From Macrothele yani (lineage: Eukaryota > Arthropoda > Arachnida > Araneae > Macrothelidae): DNA of 64,000 nucleotides. The stretch covers positions 29,169,001 to 29,233,000 of the forward strand of contig CM077011.1 in assembly GCA_039090855.1 (NCBI GenBank), read 5' to 3'. The notes under the pieces are model-generated. The model was given only the letters and a program-made list of their open reading frames with translations. It was not told the origin of the DNA and did not search any database. Both the position numbers and the translations under genes were made by a program. Of the stretch, positions 22,357-34,249 are shown piece after piece. Position 1 is the stretch's first letter. Each line of letters begins with the position of its first letter.

Positions 22357-23880
22357 CTCCATGATACTCTTACTCGAAAAACTGTGGTTCCTACTTTTCC
22401 CTTTTCAAGCTGCATCTTTTGCATTTAATCCTTATGCTTCTGTTTCTGATAACTGCTATAGAGGTATAAAAAAATCTTACGCATCTTTTCGACATAATAA
22501 AAGAAGACGCAGACCTCAATTTTCTGATGAAAGTAATAAGGAAAAATGTTTTTAAGAAACTCTTTACACTCTCGCTTATTTGCACTGACTGATGAAATTC
22601 TTACTGTCCAACTTTTTTGGTCCACGAGTCACGACATTTGTCTATGCCATGGACTCTTCGATTTAGAGAATCGTTCGCCACAAGAAACCTCCTCCACGAA
22701 ATGTCATCCACCCTTTTTAAGCGAAGTACTGTGCACAAATTTAAATTTACCCGTATTTTATAACGTGGAGGACTTCTCCGGTTGCCAGTGTCTTCAAGTA
22801 TTTTATTTTTGCTGGGTACCATGCTGGTTGCCTACTAATCTGACTAATTTGCTCATAACGTAAAAACAAGGTGATTTTCTAAAGCTGAACCAGTGGAGAG
22901 GACATGTTTTGTAATTGAAACTTATTCCAGTTTCATGACAATTTATACGAAATGTATTGATAAATTTAGCGAAACTCCATTTTCAGCGCCTTTAGCGTTA
23001 AATTCGCCAAGTAACTATAGCAACTGAAGATGTACTGATGTAGCCAGTTTTGCCAAACGTATCAAACTCAAAAAGAACTTTTGCCGTAACCGAAATGGTC
23101 TCTCGTAGCGTAAAGTTGAAATTTATTAAATTTCAAATTCCAGAACTAGAGGGAAATTTATGAACTGGTAGTGAAATAATTTAAAATGACCAAAATTTAA
23201 TGAAATTTTATGTCCTATCATTCGCAAAAATAATTTTTGAAGAATCTGTGAAAATCACATTTATTGTCCTTCAGTACCTCTAGCAGGAAATTAATGAACT
23301 GATTCGAAAATTTAAGTATTTGAGAAAGAACTGTTAAGCCTAATCTGAAAGGCACATAAATGTTTCTTCACAAGAGAACTTTAATTTCTTGAATGTTCGA
23401 CTTTGACAACCATTAGTCGTAAATTCATAAAGAATATGGGATATTTAAAGTGCCAAACTTAGTGCCCTTTGATTTCCTAATAGCCGCAAAAATAATTTTT
23501 GAAATATCTGTAAAAACAAAAAGTTCGATGTGCGCGAACAGTCAAACTGATTACATTAGCACTGTTTCTGACAAAACGTCCTAATAATTTATGATAGAAT
23601 CGCATTTCAAAAAACGCAAAAACATTTTTCTTGACTTTACTTTTGTTTTGTTAATCTGACGGATGAAAATTTCTGAGGCGATAAGAAGGGGAAGGAGGGG
23701 CCCCAGAATCGTTTAGCGCCTAGGGCCCCAAAAGATTTAAAGTCGCCTCTGCTCTCAGTTGTACTTATCTGTTATAATGTGTTGAAACAAAGAACTAAAA
23801 ACGTCTATACACGGTACTGACTGGTAAAAATGCAAAAGATAATTTACTAGCATCGCAATTATAAAACTCTATATACAATT
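22357..23880. other. AT-rich interior and right end of the hAT-like element, no gene seen
   Basis: Only short unsupported ORFs (for example 22546-22863 +). The GGGGCCCC-rich subterminal block sits at 23690-23735. Confidence 0.45.
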
Positions 23881-23894
23881 AAAAACTCAGGTCT

Positions 23895-23929
23895 GAGATC
23901 TTTCGGGGACACTATGTCCCCATCTTCAG
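23895..23929 (-). ncRNA. Second hammerhead-like core, downstream of the Penelope-like ORF
   Basis: The minus strand reads CTGAAGA, one extra T, stem II GGGGACA-TAG-TGTCCCC (7 bp, perfect), GAAA, then GATCTC. Core and layout are the same as the motif at 16659-16701, including the extra U, but the stem II sequence is unrelated. Flanking stem I strands (TTGT and AGAC) pair poorly here, so cleavage activity is doubtful for this copy. It lies 215 bp 3' of the GIY-YIG ORF end. Confidence 0.6.
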
Positions 23930-24144
23930 ACAAGCCAAAAATCTCTCAATCAGATATATATAAATGAAGTCACATGACGAAGGCTGACCGGAAAGAGCGC
24001 AGTGGAACATGCGCAGGCAAGTGAGCAACTAACAGCCTCCAAAGGCACCAAACAACACCCCTGCACCCCCGGACTCACGGTGTGCCCACAATGTCAAAAA
24101 GTTACATATAAATGTAACAAAGTAAAAGACATACATGAAAAGCA

Positions 24145-25873
24145 CTAAGTTGAAATATTAGATAAAATTAGCACAATAACAATAATGTGGTAAATGAGGG
24201 TGTCCCAAAATCCTGGGTATTCTGTATAATAGGTTCCGCCAAGGGTGGTTATTTCATAAGGTGTAGAATCGTTACAACACACCTCCCTTGACGCATAAAT
24301 GTATAAGCTCTCAGCCAGAAGCAAAGAGGAATCACGAGGGGTACACAGCATACGGGCTTGGTCCCAAATTGGGAAATGAGTTCCACTAAGAGTCTTTCTT
24401 GCTAGAGCTGTATTAGAAGAGCACATTCTCACACTATATCGTTGTTCGGGCACACGAGTCCGAAGCGAACGCTTCGTAGAGCCGATATAAAGAGTAGGAG
24501 ATACGTCGGCGCTCACAGGTTGCAAGGGAATGGCAGTAGACACCATGACGTTCTTGTTGATCAATGGTGTGACGATCATTCTTAATAAGTGAAAGTATAT
24601 TTCAAGTCTTGACGCTAAAGTCCATACCATGAAGTTTACAAATGTTCTTGAGAACCGACCGAAGTAGGTACCGGAGGGTAATCAATTGAACCCGCATATT
24701 TTAGATCCGAGTCCGAACTCAGCAAGGTGGTGGAAGAACGTGTTAGAATGTTCCTTACCAATCGATCGACTATCCTGTCATCATATCCATGAGAGGACAC
24801 AATGTCTTTGATATTCTTGATTTCCATTTTCCGGAATCTGAAGAATGAGAAACTGCTCGATTAACCAAAAACCTGATAGCCGATAGTTAATATTGCATGC
24901 GATGAAAAGAACCCAAAGGAATAATGGAAGGGTTCAATAAAGGTTTTCTTTATTTATTTATTTTTTTTTTTTGATTGGAGGTTTAACGTCCACCGTGAGC
25001 AACTCAATGGGCTATAAGCAGTCGCCCGTCCCTAATTTAGGGTCACTGGTTCCAGGGAAGGGAGAGAGCCAGTGCCGTAAGACAAACACAACATCCATGC
25101 CTGACCGGGACTCGAACCCGGACCCCTTACGGACGAATGATCAGAGGCCAGCACCTTAGACCACTGCGCCACCGGGGCGGCAAGGTTTTCTTTACACTGA
25201 ATGTTGTAAGGCATGACTAACCGGATCACGAACCAAAAAATATCAAGGAAAGGAAGGGAAAAAACGATTTTCGAAAAAGTCAAAGATGGGTACATGGCTA
25301 GACAGAACATCGGTGAAAGAATTAAGTTCAGCTTGAGAATATTGCCAGAAAACCAAACCGTCATCAACGTATCTGATGAATAATAAAGGCCTGAAAGGAC
25401 AGGAAGAGAGAACCGAATCCTCCAAATGCTGTAAGAAAATCGTGGCAGTGACTGGAGATAGGGGGGAGCCCGTGGGGACTCCACCCTCCTGCTTGTATAC
25501 AACACCGTTGTATCTGAAGAAAGAACGCTATTGTATAACCCTTAGGGCATTCAAAACGATGTTGACGTCTTCGGAAGAGTCTCCCAGAGAAATAAGTTTT
25601 GTTTTGATTATGGCATGTACTTCATCAAGCGATATATTTGGAAAAAGGGAATTTACATCGAGAGATGCCAACATAAAAGGAATATGACCGAGATTTGCAC
25701 ACTTAATCCTTTCCAAAGCCTGAACAGAACTCGTCACTGAATAAGCGGAAACAAAAGTCAAGGGCTTAAGAAATTTAGCCAATGCCCGTTCCAGACCACG
25801 AAATGGACAGACTCTACCAGATACTAATGGACGTGCTGGGAGACCTTCTTTACTGATTTTTACTAGTCAGTAA
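24145..25873 (-). pseudogene. Penelope-like element: RT plus GIY-YIG, interrupted by a SINE
   Basis: Minus strand. It begins mid-RT near 25873 ('LVKISKEGLPARPLVSG'), then 'LASLDVNSLFPNISLDEV' (RT motif with the first Asp, ~25640-25700). A frame change leads to the VPTGSPLSP-type block near 25470, then 'FIRYVDDGLVFW' (YVDD-type catalytic motif, ~25370). A SINE (24953-25181) splits the frame. The rest carries a GIY-YIG remnant 'TLYIGSTKRSLRTRV' (~24480) and ends at 24145. The 5' part is missing and there are several frameshifts. RT plus GIY-YIG in this order is diagnostic of endonuclease-bearing Penelope-like elements. Confidence 0.85.
24953..25181 (-). mobile_element. SINE family 1, copy b, inside the Penelope-like ORF
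   Basis: Same body as copy a; head GGTGGCGCAGTGGTCTAAGG on the minus strand and box B-like GGTTCGAGTCCCGG near 25110. The direct repeat AAGGTTTTCTTTA flanks it (about 24940-24952 and 25182-25194). Inserted after the Penelope-like element was in place. Confidence 0.9.
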
Positions 25874-26294
25874 CGTGTATAAACGGTTTTAGTTATTTGT
25901 TTCAAAATAGTGCACGTATGATTATTATCTTGTGTTATTGAACTCTCTTCATTGCATCTATTTATTGTTCAAAGACTGCTCACCCAGATGTGAGCACCTA
26001 ATTTTACTCACGCGACTTAACTGTGACTCCTTGTAATTGTCTTTCTTCATTCATTGTACATACTCCATCATTGCTTTTCATATGGGCAAGTTGTACCCTC
26101 ATTTTATTTTCCCTTGTTTTGATTAATAAAGCGATTTTGAACAACAAACTAACAGAACAGAAAAACAAACGCTGAAGTCGACTCATGCAAGATGCGGGCA
26201 GTGGCGAAAACTAGCGGCTCCAAACGGTTAACATTGTTCCAGGCGATGGAGCATAAACAAACCAAACAAAAAATTACAGTGTGAACTTTATTCC
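25874..26294. other. Spacer, no gene seen
   Basis: AT-rich; nothing recognised. Confidence 0.5.
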
Positions 26295-26357
26295 TTAATA
26301 GGGAGTTATATCCCCACCTGCTTTAATTGCAGCTTTAATTTTATTTGGCATGCTATC
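26295..26357 (-). pseudogene. C-terminal relic of a Tc1-like transposase
   Basis: The minus strand reads DSMPNKIKAAIKAGGDITPY then a stop (26295-26297). This is the standard Tc1-family C-terminus (SMPxRIxAxIxAxGG...Y). Nothing else of the gene remains upstream. Confidence 0.65.
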
Positions 26358-26363
26358 AGTATG

Positions 26364-27430
26364 ACTCAGTATCACATGCGTATCAAATTTATCTCATTAA
26401 GAAATTAAAACATGGGTGATTACAGAAGAAAATAATTTTTAATTTAGTTTGCTAGATTAACATTAAGAATTCCACTTTCAAAACAAATTTTTAAGTATAC
26501 GAAAAAGAAATCCAGGAAAAATTAATTTCGTTAAACTTGGGAATTAAATTCAGCAATCTCGGGAACCTTTTTGAATATTTTCCGCGTCTGCAAATTACCC
26601 CTAATACATATTAGCAAATAACCTTAATGAAGTCATAACTTCAAAATCTTTAATATTTCCTTTCTTAAGTTTCATTTGAATGTGGTAGATCTTTCAGAAT
26701 TATTCGATTTCAAAAACGTTGCCTTGAAAAAGTCAACAGGGACTTTTCTTTTTTTTTTCGGGGGGGGGCATTTTTACCCTTTTTGGTGAAAAGAAGCTGT
26801 TTTACATTTTTACTTCTATGCAGAAATGCGTATTGAACAGTTTATTATCAGCCATTTACTCACAAAACTTAAAATTACGTATTTTTCTCTCAGGAAACGA
26901 CGCTATGACATTTTAAGTGGATGGTTAGCTGCAAAAAAAAAAAGGAACCTTGTTCGGCTGCAACGTATATGCAAAAATAATTTTGGATTTATTACCATAG
27001 TAAACTTGCTAAGGCTTTACTCTTCATAATTTACATAATGATAAAAGTTCGTTTTTATTTTCGCCATTTTGTTAAAAATGCTCCATTTTTTAGACATTAC
27101 TAATGATAAAAATTGGTGAATAAAATTTAGTAGGATTTTTTTTCAAAATAAAAACTTTTCTCTATGTGAAAAAAGCAGAAAGTTAAAGTAAAGCATAATT
27201 TTTTTTTTCTTTTGTGCCGAACTCAAAACAAAAGGTGTATTATCGCGATACTGAAAAAATCTAGTTCTGAATGTTTTGCTCTATAAATCATGATATAATG
27301 ATGAAACTGCATTAGGCATTCATCACTTGAATGAAAACACTTTCCATTGTCAAAGCTAAATTCTGAAGTTCAAGCAAAATACTTGAAAAATAAATTAGCT
27401 ATTTATCCAGTAATAATTAAGTATGGATGT
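26364..27430. other. AT-rich spacer, no gene seen
   Basis: Strongly AT-rich with homopolymer runs (for example G-run 26761-26768). No recognisable coding or repeat structure. Confidence 0.5.
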
Positions 27431-27633
27431 AAGGTCAGGTGATGCGTAACATCACAGCCTCTCCTTGACAAATGTCAACCCCGCCTTCTCGTGGTGCATC
27501 CTGTTCCCACTAAAAGGGGCTCTGACGACCGCCAATAGCGGTATAACTATACCATCGGGATCAGAGGAAATGCTATCCCACACTCACCAACCCGCTTGGC
27601 CAGCGTGGTGAGTTATGGCCAAACACCTCCAAA

Positions 27634-30595
27634 ATGACTCTACAACTTAAATCTTGGCCCTCAGTCTCCGCCAGCTGGAATGTACCCGCCCAAGGCAGCG
27701 GCCAGTGCGACATGAAGGCAGAGGGTGCTAAGAATCCCCGGAGGACCGGACTAGGCTGCCATTTGATGCTGACCTTGGCTACCTATAACGGACGCTCCCT
27801 ATCTTCTGATTCAAGGCTTCTTGAATTGGAAGAGGAACTACAAAGGATCAAGTGGGACATCGTCGGGCTAAGTGAGGTAAGGAGAAAAGGAGAAGATCTC
27901 ATTGAACTGAAAAGTGGACATCTCTTCTATTCTCGTGGGACAGATACTGGCAGAACTAGTGGTGTTGGATTTATAATAAACAAGAAACTGAAGGATAAAG
28001 TGGTAGAAGTTGAAAGTTCCTCTGACAGAGCTGCACGACTCGTTATCCAACTATCGAGAAGATACCAGGCTCAGATTATTCAAACTTATGCACCCACCAC
28101 AAGTCATCCTGAAGAAGAAATTGAAGAATTTTATGAGGAAATTCGTCATCTAAATAATAAAGGTAAGCAGCACTTGAAGATAATTATGGGAGATTTCAAT
28201 GCAAAAATAGGGCAACGGCAACAGAATGAAACTTCAGTAGGTAAATTCGGTCACGGCAACAGAAACCAGCGAGGAAATACTCTCGTTGCGTTTGTAGAGG
28301 CAGAAGGATTTTTTCATCTTGAACTCCTTTTTCAAGAAAAAGCCACACAGGAAATGGACATGGAGACATCCAATTGGGACGACAAGTGAAATTGATTTTA
28401 TTATGTGTAACAAAAAATTCGTCATCGAAGACTGCAGTGTGCTAAACAAGTTCAACACAGGTAGTGACCATAGATTGGTGAGATGTAAGATGCACCTCAA
28501 CACTAAACTGGAACGTGGCAAGCTCATAAGACAAACAAAATGTATTGACATAACCAACCTTAAAAAACACCATAATACTTTCAAGTTGGAACTGAAGAAC
28601 AGATTCTCTGCTTTAGAAAGCCTAACATCGGAAGAAGTGGATATTTCGGAAGTTAACAGAAAAGTAACCAAAGCTCTAATGGAAACAGCAACAAAATTAG
28701 CTGGGTCTAAGAACAAGTTGCATGTGAACAAATTATCAGGAAAAACCAAAATGTTGATGCAAAAAAGAAGAGAGATGAGGACAACTAAAGAAGATGTGAC
28801 TTCCAAAGTGGAATATATAGAGCTATGCAAGACAACACGAAAAAGTATCACTGAAGACGTAAGGAAATTCAGCTGTGAGCTAGTGAGGAAAGCAATTGAA
28901 AACAACCAAAGCCTTAAGATAGCAAAGGGACATCTCAGTAAGGGAAGAAAACAGATTATGGCTCTGAGAAAAGAAGATGGTTCTATAACAAGAAATAGAG
29001 GCGAAATTTTGACAAGAGTGAAAGATTTCTACTCCAAATTATATGAAAGGGATGATACATGTACTCCAGACATCATGAAAGGTACCAGAGTTCTTCCAGT
29101 CCTCCCAGCAGAAGTTGCTTATGCAATCAAGAACATGAAGCGGGGGAAAGCTCCAGGAGAAGATGGAATTACTATAGACATCATACAAGAAGCAAGTGGA
29201 GAAATTGAAACAGTACTCGCCCAAATTTTCACTCGATGCCTTAATGAAGGGAAGATTCCTGAGGATTGGAACAACGCTACAATGATCCTGCTACATAAAA
29301 AAGGTGACATTGAGGATCTCAGGAACTACAGACCTATCAGCCTCCTATCAGTGGTTTATAAAATCTTCACTAAAGTTCTTTCACACCGCTTGAAGGTAAC
29401 ACTGGACATGGCTCAACCGAGAGAACAAGCTGGATTCAGGAGTGGCTACAGCACAATAGATCATATCCACGTACTGAGAGAACTAATTGAAAGAGCGAGG
29501 GAATATGAACTTCCATTGTGCATGGCTTTTATCGATTATGAAAAAGCCTTTGATTCGGTGAAACCATCAGCAGTTACCACGGCTCTGAAATCCTGCGGTG
29601 TTGAAGATGCATACATTAATATTATTAATAACATCTATGAAAATTCAAGTGCAAAGATTCGGCTGTTTGAAAATACAACACACATAAAAATTGGAAAGGG
29701 AGTGAGACAAGGTGACACCATATCTCCGAAGCTCTTTAATGCCACATTGGAGGGTGTCTTTCAGTCGCTGAGCTGGGAAAACAAGGGGATAAAGATTAAT
29801 GGAGATTATCTAACCCACCTTCGTTTTGCTGATGACGTAGTCATTTTTGCAACTAGCCCATCAGAGCTGCAGAGTATGATCCAGGAACTTGCTGACAAGA
29901 GTAAAGAAGTGGGATTAAAAATGAACTTTCAGAAGACAAAAGTGATGTTCAATGCTTTTACAAGAAATGAAGATTTATCGATTGATGGAGAAAAACTGGA
30001 GATAACAGATACATATGTTTATCTTGGACAGCAGATATCAAGTGAGGGTCACATTGATGAAGAAATTAATCGGCGTACAAAACTTGCCTGGAGAGCTTTT
30101 GGAAGAAACAGCATAATTTTCAAGAGCAATATGCCATTATGTCTTAAAAGAAAAGTGTTTGATCAATGCATCCTTCCAGTGCTTACGTATGGTGCAGAGA
30201 CGTGGACCTTAACTAAAAGAGACATACAAAGGCTGCAGACAACTCAAAGTAGCATGGAGAGGTGCATGCTTGGTATAACCAGGAGAGATAAGAAGAGGAA
30301 CTCGTGGATCCGAAAAATGACGAGAGTGGAAGACATCCTGATCAGAGTTAAATCCCTGAAATGGCAATGGGCTGGACATACTGCCAGAAGGACAGACCAT
30401 CGATGGACAGCCGACATTTTAGATTGGATTCCAAGGGACAGGAAAAGACCCAGAAAAAGACCACATGGGAGATGGGTGGATGAAATTCGTAAATATGCGG
30501 GAGTGACATGGAGGAGACTGGCACAAGACAGACCGTTGTGGAGGAAACTTGGGGAGACCTTCGTCCAGCAGTGGATTGATAATGGTTGGCAATGA
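27634..30595 (+). pseudogene. RTE endonuclease-reverse transcriptase, one frameshift
   Basis: N-terminal AP-endonuclease domain: 'LATYNGRSLSSDSRL', 'DIVGLSEVRRKGE' (catalytic Glu), 'IIMGDFNAKIGQ' (~28185-28210) and, after the shift, 'TGSDHRLVRCKM' (SDH, ~28460). RT motifs follow: 'LLHKKGDIEDLRNYRPISLL' (~29290), 'MAFIDYEKAFDSV' (~29522-29560), 'GVRQGDTISPKLF' (~29700), 'LRFADDVVIFA' (~29818-29850). The C-terminus is the RTE/BovB-style 'WRRLAQDRPLWRKLGETF'. A single frame change near 28310-28325 joins the two open frames (27634-28389 and 28319-30595); I saw no other lesion. Start at 27634 is the first ATG in frame. It copies itself by target-primed reverse transcription. Confidence 0.9.
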
Positions 30596-30712
30596 TGATG
30601 ATGATGATGAATTAAGTAAATCTACAAATTGTGGAAGAAACTTGGGGAAACCTTCATCCAGCAATGGATTGATGATGGTTGATGATGATGATGAATTAAG
30701 TAAAAATTAATA
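30596..30712 (+). repeat. Duplicated RTE 3' tail with GAT microsatellite
   Basis: The last ~75 bp of the RTE ORF and tail (AAACTTGGGGA...GATTGAT) recur at 30632-30706, each copy ending in (GAT)n and GAATTAAGTAAA. Tandem tails suggest slippage or repeated priming during reverse transcription. Confidence 0.7.
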
Positions 30713-32270
30713 AAAGGATATTTTATCCATCGTGCAGACCCATCAAAGTCTACTTTCATCAGTTTCACAAGTTTTAATGAATGCCAATTTTACGATTTTA
30801 TTAAAAAAAATCAGGAGCCAATGTTAAAATAGACTTGAAACAATAAATTGTAATATTTTACGACTACAATACTTACGATGTTCAGATACATTAAATCAGC
30901 AACGTTTATTCAGTCTTTTTTTGCTTTTTTAACTTTTTTTACAATAATTTCGCCGAACCTCAGCAAAACTATAGCAGCTCTTAAATAAAATATATATTTT
31001 GAATAAAGGTTGCTGATTTAATCTGTCTAATAAGCAACAAAATTTGTTCTATTTTAATGTTTCTTGCTTGTAAATGTCATGCATAGAAGAAAACTCGTAC
31101 ACAGATGTACATTTTTCGTACACAGAAGAAAGATACAAACAGAAATATTTAATAGGATTTTCCCCTGTCTCTCTTTAGCGTGAATTTTATTCACTGGAAG
31201 AAATTAGTCTCGTATCTTTTAAGCTTTTATATTCATGAAAGTTAATGAATAATAGATATTGGTCGAATTGTTTGTTCCATATAAGGGTTATTTTTGTAAA
31301 TTTTTATTTAACAGTCGCTTTTGAGATTTTGAAATATTACTGCAAAATTATGGGCTCTAAACTTATCGTCTGTTTGTTGAAATGTGAAATTTAGTTTCCG
31401 ATCTGAACATGAGCAAAAACAGTAAAACCGTCGGAAAAATTCATCAAATTATGCATAATACATTCATCACAATCTCAATTGAAAATCAGAAGATTTTGTG
31501 AACATATGAAGCATTTTCTGCATTTTCCTCTGAAGCATATATACTGAACAAATTTAAAATTTTGTAGATATCTATTGCACTTGAAAAACATTTTAGCATG
31601 AGGAACAGAAGAATGGCGAGTTTTTATGATTTCTCGTCACAATTAATTATATAAGCCACATAGTGACGTTCAGGTGGTTAGATTATAACCATTTGAGCCG
31701 TTGTTAGTAATGTTAGTAATTTTAGCATTGTTTCTAAAAGATATTTATGAGTGCATTGAAAAACGAAAAAAGAATTTTACTGTTTATAAAGTATGTTGTT
31801 AAAAAAATCGGAGGATTTTTTTCCCTTTTAGGTACCAAGGCACATAAGACTAATTACAAGTCGAAAAAAATATTGGACCTCTAATAAGACAAATGCTTTA
31901 CAGACTTGATCTAATCAACGATAATTAAAAGCGTACATATTTTTCTTCGCGTCAGTGTGCTTCTTACTTCAAATTGAAAGGCAAGAAATATCATTCCATA
32001 CATTTAGGAGCTGTTTCTGATTTTCACAGATTGATAGGACTAATAAAATGTTTGGACACAAGCGTGACACCTTTTTATTTTCATTTTTATTTCTTTAAGA
32101 AGCGCAGATTAATCACGTTCTTGGCAAAATTTCGGAAGCAAACGAAAAAATTCCACCCGCGCATCTAAAAAGTCAGAGCGCAGAAGTCTATGCTGAATGA
32201 ACTACTTGAAGCGTTAATGAGATCACGACAAAAAAAAAAAACTTTTTTTTTTTCGTACAGTGTTGAAAGA
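30713..32270. other. AT-rich spacer, no gene seen
   Basis: No supported coding region or transposon ends recognised. Confidence 0.5.
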
Positions 32271-32321
32271 GAAAGGGCATTCCGGCAATTCAGAGAGTGA
32301 ACGAGACTGAGAGAGAGAGAG

Positions 32322-32330
32322 TATAAAAAG
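32322..32330 (+). promoter_or_regulatory. Candidate TATA box (TATAAAAAG) after a GA-repeat
   Basis: TATAAAAAG lies directly after a (GA)n stretch (32306-32320) and about 30 bp upstream of CTGCGACAAATAACGG. (GA)n plus TATA is a common arthropod core-promoter arrangement, and is also seen in LTRs. An ORF of 150 codons starts at 32340, too close to serve a long 5' UTR. Confidence 0.3.
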
Positions 32331-32339
32331 AGGGCAGAG

Positions 32340-32792
32340 ATGAAGAGCAAGCTGCGACAAATAACGGTGCATTTTGGTACTCACCCGGTAGAGAGCCGCA
32401 GTTATCCTGTGTTTTCACCACTGATTTCCGTCGGGCGAATGACCATGCTTTGGCTGCCTTCCCGTCAAGAGAAGGAACTCCTCCCCTCAATGGATGCATA
32501 CGCGACATCTACAGAAGAAACGAGTAGACATCTAAAAAGCCCTAAAAAAGAAAAAGGAAGACCCTGGAAAACATTTTTCTTTTCCCTCAGTCGAAAAACA
32601 TTGGTGTTGCAAAGTTTAGAAATGAAAAACCGCATGGCACAATCCTTTATGGGGAAAAAAAGCCGGGAGGGGGGACGAAAGAAAGAGCCTCGTAAACATT
32701 GCTATGATTCATCTTTTATTACTGCTTGTGTTTATGCGGCATGTTTTGTGTTTTCTCTCTCGTGTGCCTTCGTTTATAAAAAGAAAAGCTGA
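32340..32792 (+). other. 150-codon open frame of unknown nature
   Basis: Open from an ATG at 32340 to TGA at 32790. The protein is basic in the middle (SPKKEKGRPWK, KKSREGGRKKEPRK) and ends in a hydrophobic stretch 'ACVYAACFVFSLSCAFVY' that could be a membrane segment. A (CT)n run follows (32808-32824). No family recognised. It may be a transcribed leader, part of an LTR, or chance. Confidence 0.2.
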
Positions 32793-32824
32793 GAAAGTAA
32801 CACTTGCTCTCTCTCTCTCTCTTT

Positions 32825-33434
32825 CAGATGTTTTCGTACAGCACAAACAACGCTGCACAAAGTAACATCATACTAATCTAAATAGCATACTCTTGTTTTC
32901 TGTAGTAATTGATCGTCGAAACGATTTCAATCGAAACGCTTCTACGTACACTTTAAAAAATTCCCTAAAATTCGCTAGCCATTTTTCGTGATTCCTTTCG
33001 TGAATTAGCAAAGCATATTCCTGATTTGACCTCAGCCGTAAAATAACGCAAAAAAAAAAAAAAAAAAAAAAAGAACCTGAATTTCACAGATTTTTTTTAG
33101 GCGTAAATTGACAGAAATACTCCAACTTATCTTTCTCTGATCAATAATGGAAAGTTGACGTTTTTAGAAGGTGTTTATAGAACACCCTAAATTTCCGAGG
33201 CCTTTCCCGTAATTCCTCTTGCAAAATAACGGAAAATTTCTGCTCTCACTTTTTTCCGTATCTTATGACAGAAACTTAGCGGTAATAATGGCGGTTCGAG
33301 GGAAAGCTTGAAGTTTGATTTGCTATTAAATTTCAGTTCAACAGATTAGCCAAATTATTCTTCCTTCACACCAGCGAAAGACATAACTGCAAAAACTTTG
33401 CAAAAAAGATTTTACACCAAAGAGCCAAAACAAA
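32825..33434. other. Spacer, no gene seen
   Basis: AT-rich with a 22-bp A-run at 33051-33072. Nothing recognised. Confidence 0.5.
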
Positions 33435-33747
33435 TGATGATGATCATATGTAGGGGATTTTAGGAAGGAGTGTCTGACCCCAGGTCTTAAACAACCTTTA
33501 GAAATAGGAAGCTATAAGATTTGGGCTAGAGTGCCCGATAGGAAAGTGACACGGAAGCGAAGTAGAAAGAGGGAGGAAGACGCCCTTATTTATTACCGGG
33601 GGGCCAATACCCGGAGCCCGACGACTTAACGTGCACATCCGACGCACGGCGGATATTTAGGGGATCGAGCGTTCGGACCTGTCTGGGATCGAACCTGAGG
33701 ACCTTTCCGTGACAGTCACGAACGTTGCCCACTAAGCCACCCGCAAG
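33435..33747 (-). mobile_element. SINE family 2, copy a (tRNA-headed)
   Basis: On the minus strand the head contains GTGGCTTAGTGGGCAACG (box A-like) and AGGTTCGATCCCAG (box B). Then come the body phrases GGCGTCTTCCTCC and GTGTCACTTTCC, and the 3' end CCCCTACATATGATCATC. Two more copies are at 33934-34249 and 63064-63394. Confidence 0.8.
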
Positions 33748-33933
33748 AGCCAAAACTTTATGACCACCTGCCTAATATGATGTTAGTTACCTATGTGTCG
33801 CCAAAATAGCTCTTACCTGGCGAGGCATTGCTATACGCTACAAGATTTCTAAAGGCGTCTTGTGGTATCTGGTACCAACACATTACCAGGAGATCCGTAA
33901 GTTATATGGTTGAGCCGCTGCAGATCGGATTTG

Positions 33934-34249
33934 TGGGTCGCGGATGGCCTAGTGGTCAACGTTCGTGACTCCCACGGAGGAATCTTAGGTTCAATCCCGG
34001 GAAGTTGCGACCGCTCGAACCACTAAATATCCGCCGTGTGTCGGATGGTCACGTTAAGCCGTCGGACCCCGAGTACTGGCCCCCGGTGATAAATAAGGGC
34101 GTCATCCTCCTCTTTCCTACATCGCTTCCCTACCACTTTCCTATCGGGCACTCTAGCCCAAATCTCCTAGCTTCCTATTTCTAAGGGTTGTTTAACAACT
34201 GGATTCAGACACTCCCCGCCTAAAATCCTCTACATATGATCTGATCTGA
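33934..34249 (+). mobile_element. SINE family 2, copy b, inside the Tc1 pseudogene
   Basis: Head TGGGTCGCGGATGGCCTAG...GGTTCAATCC (box A and B), with the same body and 3' end (CCTCTACATATGATC) as copy a. The direct repeats GATCGGATTTG (33923-33933) and GATGGGATTTG (34250-34260) are a one-mismatch target duplication. Confidence 0.85.

Larger units (their letters stand above)
19899..23751. mobile_element. hAT-like element, non-autonomous or gutted
   Basis: Left end CAGGGACGGATTTCCC (19899) and the reverse complement of the right end (CAGAGGCGACTTTAAA, ending 23751) agree at 9 of 13 positions. Both subterminal regions carry GGGGCCC and TAGGCGC blocks. The flanking 8-mers are CTCTCCAT (19891-19898) and CTCTCAGT (23752-23759), 6 of 8 identical, compatible with an old hAT target duplication. 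No hAT transposase was recognised. The 3.85 kb holds a Tc1 pseudogene and a SINE; the remainder (21.8-22.1 and 22.4-23.7 kb) is AT-rich. Confidence 0.55.
27440..30712 (+). mobile_element. RTE-clade non-LTR retrotransposon, nearly complete
   Basis: A 5' region from about 27440 (a small hairpin GTGATG/CATCAC at its start) precedes an endonuclease-RT ORF. A very short 3' UTR follows, ending in GAT/ATG repeats (30595-30610), as usual for RTE elements. The 3' tail is duplicated (30632-30706). Flanking duplications were not resolved. A second, truncated, minus-strand relative is at 43662-44155. Confidence 0.85.

Noticed and set aside
32340..32792. 150-codon ORF as a real gene behind a TATA box
   Set aside because: ATG lies about 10 bp from the TATA motif and no homology is known; recorded only as an unknown open frame.
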